Assembly (NCBI GenBank): GCA_030544235.1
Contig: JARUPU010000029.1
Location: 1,984,001 to 2,048,000 of the forward strand
Source: Lepturacanthus savala
Taxonomy: Eukaryota; Chordata; Actinopteri; Scombriformes; Trichiuridae
Length of the DNA stretch: 64,000 nt
Direction of reading: 5' to 3'
Shown here one piece after another: positions 61,853-64,000 of this stretch. The translations under genes were made by a program, and so were the position numbers. Position 1 is the first letter of the stretch, and every line of letters begins with the position of its first letter. Under the pieces are notes generated by a model. The model made no database searches, was not told the DNA's origin, and saw only the letters and a program-made list of their open reading frames with translations.

Positions 61853-62050
61853 TTTTTCAATACACAGCATCTTAATATTATGTTAATAGTTAATTTCATA
61901 CTTGTTCGTTTATTTTTGATTGTACATTTAAGGACACATACACCAACAGTACAAGAGCGAACCGTACACTTTATTTTTTTCAATACACAGCATCTTAATA
62001 TTATGTTAATAGTTAATTTCATACTTGTTTGTTTATTGTTGTTTGTTATT
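61853..62050 (+). repeat. 122-bp direct duplication
   Basis: The sequence around CAATACACAGCATCTTAATA occurs at 61859 and 61981 with nearly identical following bases. The CACATACACCAACAGTACAA segment between them (61936) also has an earlier copy at 61140. Confidence 0.85.
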
Positions 62051-62259
62051 TTTGTCAAATAAAATAAGCTGGTAGTTCCATGTCTGACATCAGAAATCAT
62101 TTTGTTGCATTTTATTTGTTGAATAGGAAAGCAGAAAGCGCAGAGTGAACGAAATGAATGAAATGAATGGGTTTTTTTACTGAACGATCTGAACTGAACT
62201 AGTTCTTCAAAGTGAACGACAATTCCCATAACTACTGAGTTGGAGCTGAGAGTCAAAGG

Positions 62260-62305
62260 GAGAGAACAAGATGGCCGCTGTCTATGCTGGATGATGACGT
62301 CAGTC
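62260..62305. promoter_or_regulatory. Candidate promoter with YY1-like and CRE motifs
   Basis: AAGATGGCCGC at 62268-62278 matches the YY1 core with start-site-like context. TGACGTCA at 62295-62302 is a perfect palindromic cAMP-response element. They lie between the palindromic element and the P2X7-like gene. Which transcript they serve is unknown; the minus-strand candidate exon at 60500 is 1.8 kb away. Confidence 0.3.
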
Positions 62306-62558
62306 CTTCCAGAAGATTCCGAAACCGATAAATTTGATAATTCAACGATTTAGAGATTAAAAAGTAATTATTTTATTCATCATTATTTTCCCCCTGAAAG
62401 TCCTGAGTAGTTTAAATGTGTATTCATAGTTTTTACTCCTTTTTTTCTTGATGTGATCCTGATATATTCTATATATCTTTGTTTTAATGTTTTTTTTTTA
62501 TTTTCTTGAGTCTCCTGACCAATAAACTGTGATTTATTTAGTTTTAACTTTAAATATA
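62306..62558. other. AT-rich flank downstream of the P2X7-like gene
   Basis: No coding similarity. On the minus strand this would be the 3' flank of the gene ending at 62559. Confidence 0.4.
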
Positions 62559-63330
62559 TCATACAGATCCACACAACTGCCAGTAGCAGGAGTCCTGAAC
62601 TTGTCCACAGCATTTTCTCTCTATATCCATGGGCATCTCCTGGCAGTTTGTGTAGACACACCATGGGGGTCGCCCTGCAGCTGGGGGGTCTGATGGAGGG
62701 GCACTGGATGTAAGTTGGAGCACGTCGAGCATTAGACTGAAGTCACGGGTCAGACAGAGCTCCAGCAGTTCATGTGATTGTTCTAAGCTCAGTGAGTGAA
62801 TCCTGGCCTGTAAATAAAATAACAAACTCTAAAGAACAGCCATGTTGTCCTTGTATTTTATGTATACAGTCCATTATAGGTACGTTAACAAGTCACTGAA
62901 AACTCGATTAAGATAAAAACAGTTCTTTGTCAGAGGCAAGATACGTTTAAAAAGTAATATCATTTGATTTGTAATGCATTTTCATTGAAAACAATCTCAA
63001 AGCGCTACATAAAAGCATACGTTATACATGAAAACAATAAAAACTAACAAAATAAAATCAGTTATAATGGGCTATTTAAAATGGATAACAGAGAAGTAAT
63101 GTGATGAATACCTGCTCGTCAGCAATCCTTCGGGCTTGAAGATCTTGTACTCTTTTTATGTCTTCGTCTACAAGAACACTTGTCCGGTCTCCGCGTGCCC
63201 TTCCTCTTTCTCTTCTTCCTCTTCGGGCCCTTGGTGCTCCTCTTATATGTCGCTGGGGTTGTTCTCTGGATGTAGATGGCTCCGGAGTATAATCAGAATC
63301 AGAACCAACAAGGCTCTCGTCATGGAAGCT
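62559..63330 (-). CDS. P2X7 C-terminal-domain-like protein, two exons, partial
   Basis: Exon 63330-63112 (acceptor TTTAG before AGC, donor GTATTC) encodes an acidic/Ser stretch (VGSDSDYTPEPSTSREQ), an Arg/Gly-rich segment (RARRGRRERGRARGDR) and DEDIKRVQDLQARRIADEQ. It joins in phase 0 to exon 62807-62559: ARIHSLSLEQSHELLELCLT, a Pro-rich linker, then RPPWCVYTNCQEMPMDIERK and CCGQ before TGA at 62559. The W-C-x4-C-x-x-M-P ... C-C block resembles the cysteine-rich start of the P2X7 receptor intracellular C-terminal domain. Many fish genomes carry transposon-associated proteins with this domain but without the channel. The domain is cut short: the later conserved part is absent. The first exon with the start codon is not identified; it may lie beyond 63330 or outside the window. 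Introns are 63111-62808 and upstream of 63330. Confidence 0.6.
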
Positions 63331-63643
63331 CTAAATCAATGAACAATTTATATAACACAGCTAAAAGTCAAACAAAACACACTTGTGATTCAGCTACATA
63401 TTATAAACTTGATAAATTAGGATAACTTTAGCTATGATGTAAAGTTCTGCACACTACTGTAAAGATATTTGGTCATAAACATCACAATGTAACATTAGCA
63501 GCTAGGTAGCGTATGAATTGGGGCTGTTCAGAAAAAAAAAACATAATGGTGATATACAACAAGGTGAACAGGTAACAGAGATTTGCTGTTTTTACAGGCA
63601 TACAATTTCTTACACCTATAAAATAAATAAATAAAAACAATTG
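63331..63643. other. Stretch without recognised genes
   Basis: AT-rich and non-coding as far as I can see. It lies between the P2X7-like exon and the inverted-repeat arm. Confidence 0.4.
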
Positions 63644-64000
63644 TGAATTGTCTAGTTTTTCTTTAACCTTACTTCTCATCATTACAAACAGTGATTTCAA
63701 CAACAACATCATTACATACTCACAATATATTTTAACTTTTAACGTTAGTATAGGCATTTCAGGCACTAGAGTGCGTTTGACCACTGTTGTTGATACAGTT
63801 GTTCTTCCTTGCACCCATTGGTGTATGTGAAGCCTAATATTTGAGATTGAACGAGGCCTTCCCATGGCTTCTTGATGAAATTATTTAAATTTGTGTGGCC
63901 TTCTGTCACCTTTCTGCTATTCCTGTAGTAACCCCTGTGGTGACCTTTATGCCAAAAGAATTTCACTTTGTTACTATAGATGTCTGGATTCTGGATGTCT
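63644..64000 (-). repeat. Right arm of the 357-bp inverted repeat (cut by window end)
   Basis: Reverse complement of 35145-35501 with scattered substitutions and small indels. A minus-strand frame from 63966 to 63766 reads MKFFWHKGHHRGYYRNSRK and further on KKPWEGLVQSQ, and stays open longer than its left counterpart, which has a stop after SQI. I do not recognise the protein. The arm is truncated at 64000, so its outer boundary is unknown. Confidence 0.85.

Larger units (their letters stand above)
60835..62227. mobile_element. 1.4-kb element with 43-bp terminal inverted repeats and internal 36-bp tandem repeats
   Basis: Bases 60835-60877 and 62185-62227 are reverse complements over 43 bases with one mismatch. 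Both include the palindrome GAACTAGTTC. The interior holds about fifteen degenerate 36-bp units (61200-61800, type GTTCAGTGAACGGCTCGCAC + CCACTTAGAGGAAA), a large palindrome (61761-61821), an A-run (61112-61135), and a 122-bp duplication (61853-62050). GAACTAGTTC also occurs at 60529 outside the repeats. No transposase frame and no clear target-site duplication are seen, so this is a non-autonomous element or a foldback structure. Confidence 0.65.

Noticed and set aside
61801..62256. 151-codon minus-strand frame in the palindromic element
   Set aside because: It contains a duplicated segment because of the 122-bp DNA duplication and has no protein resemblance.

Overview
The window looks like repeat-rich nuclear DNA of a teleost fish. 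The evidence is long AC/TG microsatellites, GT-AG introns, a Swimmer-like L1 LINE, hAT, piggyBac and Helitron-like relics, and P2X7-C-terminus-like and C76-protease-like reading frames of the kind common in fish transposons. I see no ordinary single-copy host gene and no bacterial or viral genome organisation.

Bases 1-35128 are one uninterrupted, head-to-tail, AT-rich satellite array with a 189-bp monomer (about 185 copies, running off the left edge). Monomers fall into recurring sequence types arranged in higher-order repeats. The period is 63 codons and one frame is open over long stretches, but frameshifts, stops and mostly amino-acid-changing differences argue against a protein. The last copies (34591-35128) are degenerate and contain a small inverted segment.

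Immediately after the array, at 35145-35501, begins a sequence repeated in reverse complement at the end of the window (63644-64000). The 28 kb between these inverted copies is a nest of mobile elements. In order: an L2-like LINE 3' relic (minus strand); a possible LTR fragment; a broken multi-exon minus-strand Helitron-like gene (SGNH hydrolase-like exon, C76-type cysteine protease-like domain, NPAF-type repeats, PIF1 helicase, no Rep domain seen), whose putative first exon lies 17 kb away at 60366; and, probably inside intron 1 of that gene, a 15.9-kb block (43493-59439) flanked by a 28-bp direct repeat.

That block carries two decayed plus-strand genes (A, multi-exon; B, with C2H2 fingers and a CACTA/Transposase_21-like pattern) and an 88-bp subterminal repeat. 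A piggyBac relic sits in an intron of gene A and itself contains a 1.0-kb hAT MITE. A near full-length L1 interrupts the 88-bp repeat and itself contains a second, 0.78-kb hAT MITE. Target-site duplications support the MITE and L1 insertions, so the order of insertion can be read.

The right end holds a 1.4-kb palindromic/tandem-repeat element (60835-62227), a CRE/YY1-like promoter candidate, and a two-exon P2X7 C-terminal-domain-like gene (62559-63330, minus). No gene here appears intact with confidence. The most unusual items are the HOR satellite, the inverted repeat beside it, the composite Helitron-like gene, and the two-gene CACTA-like block.
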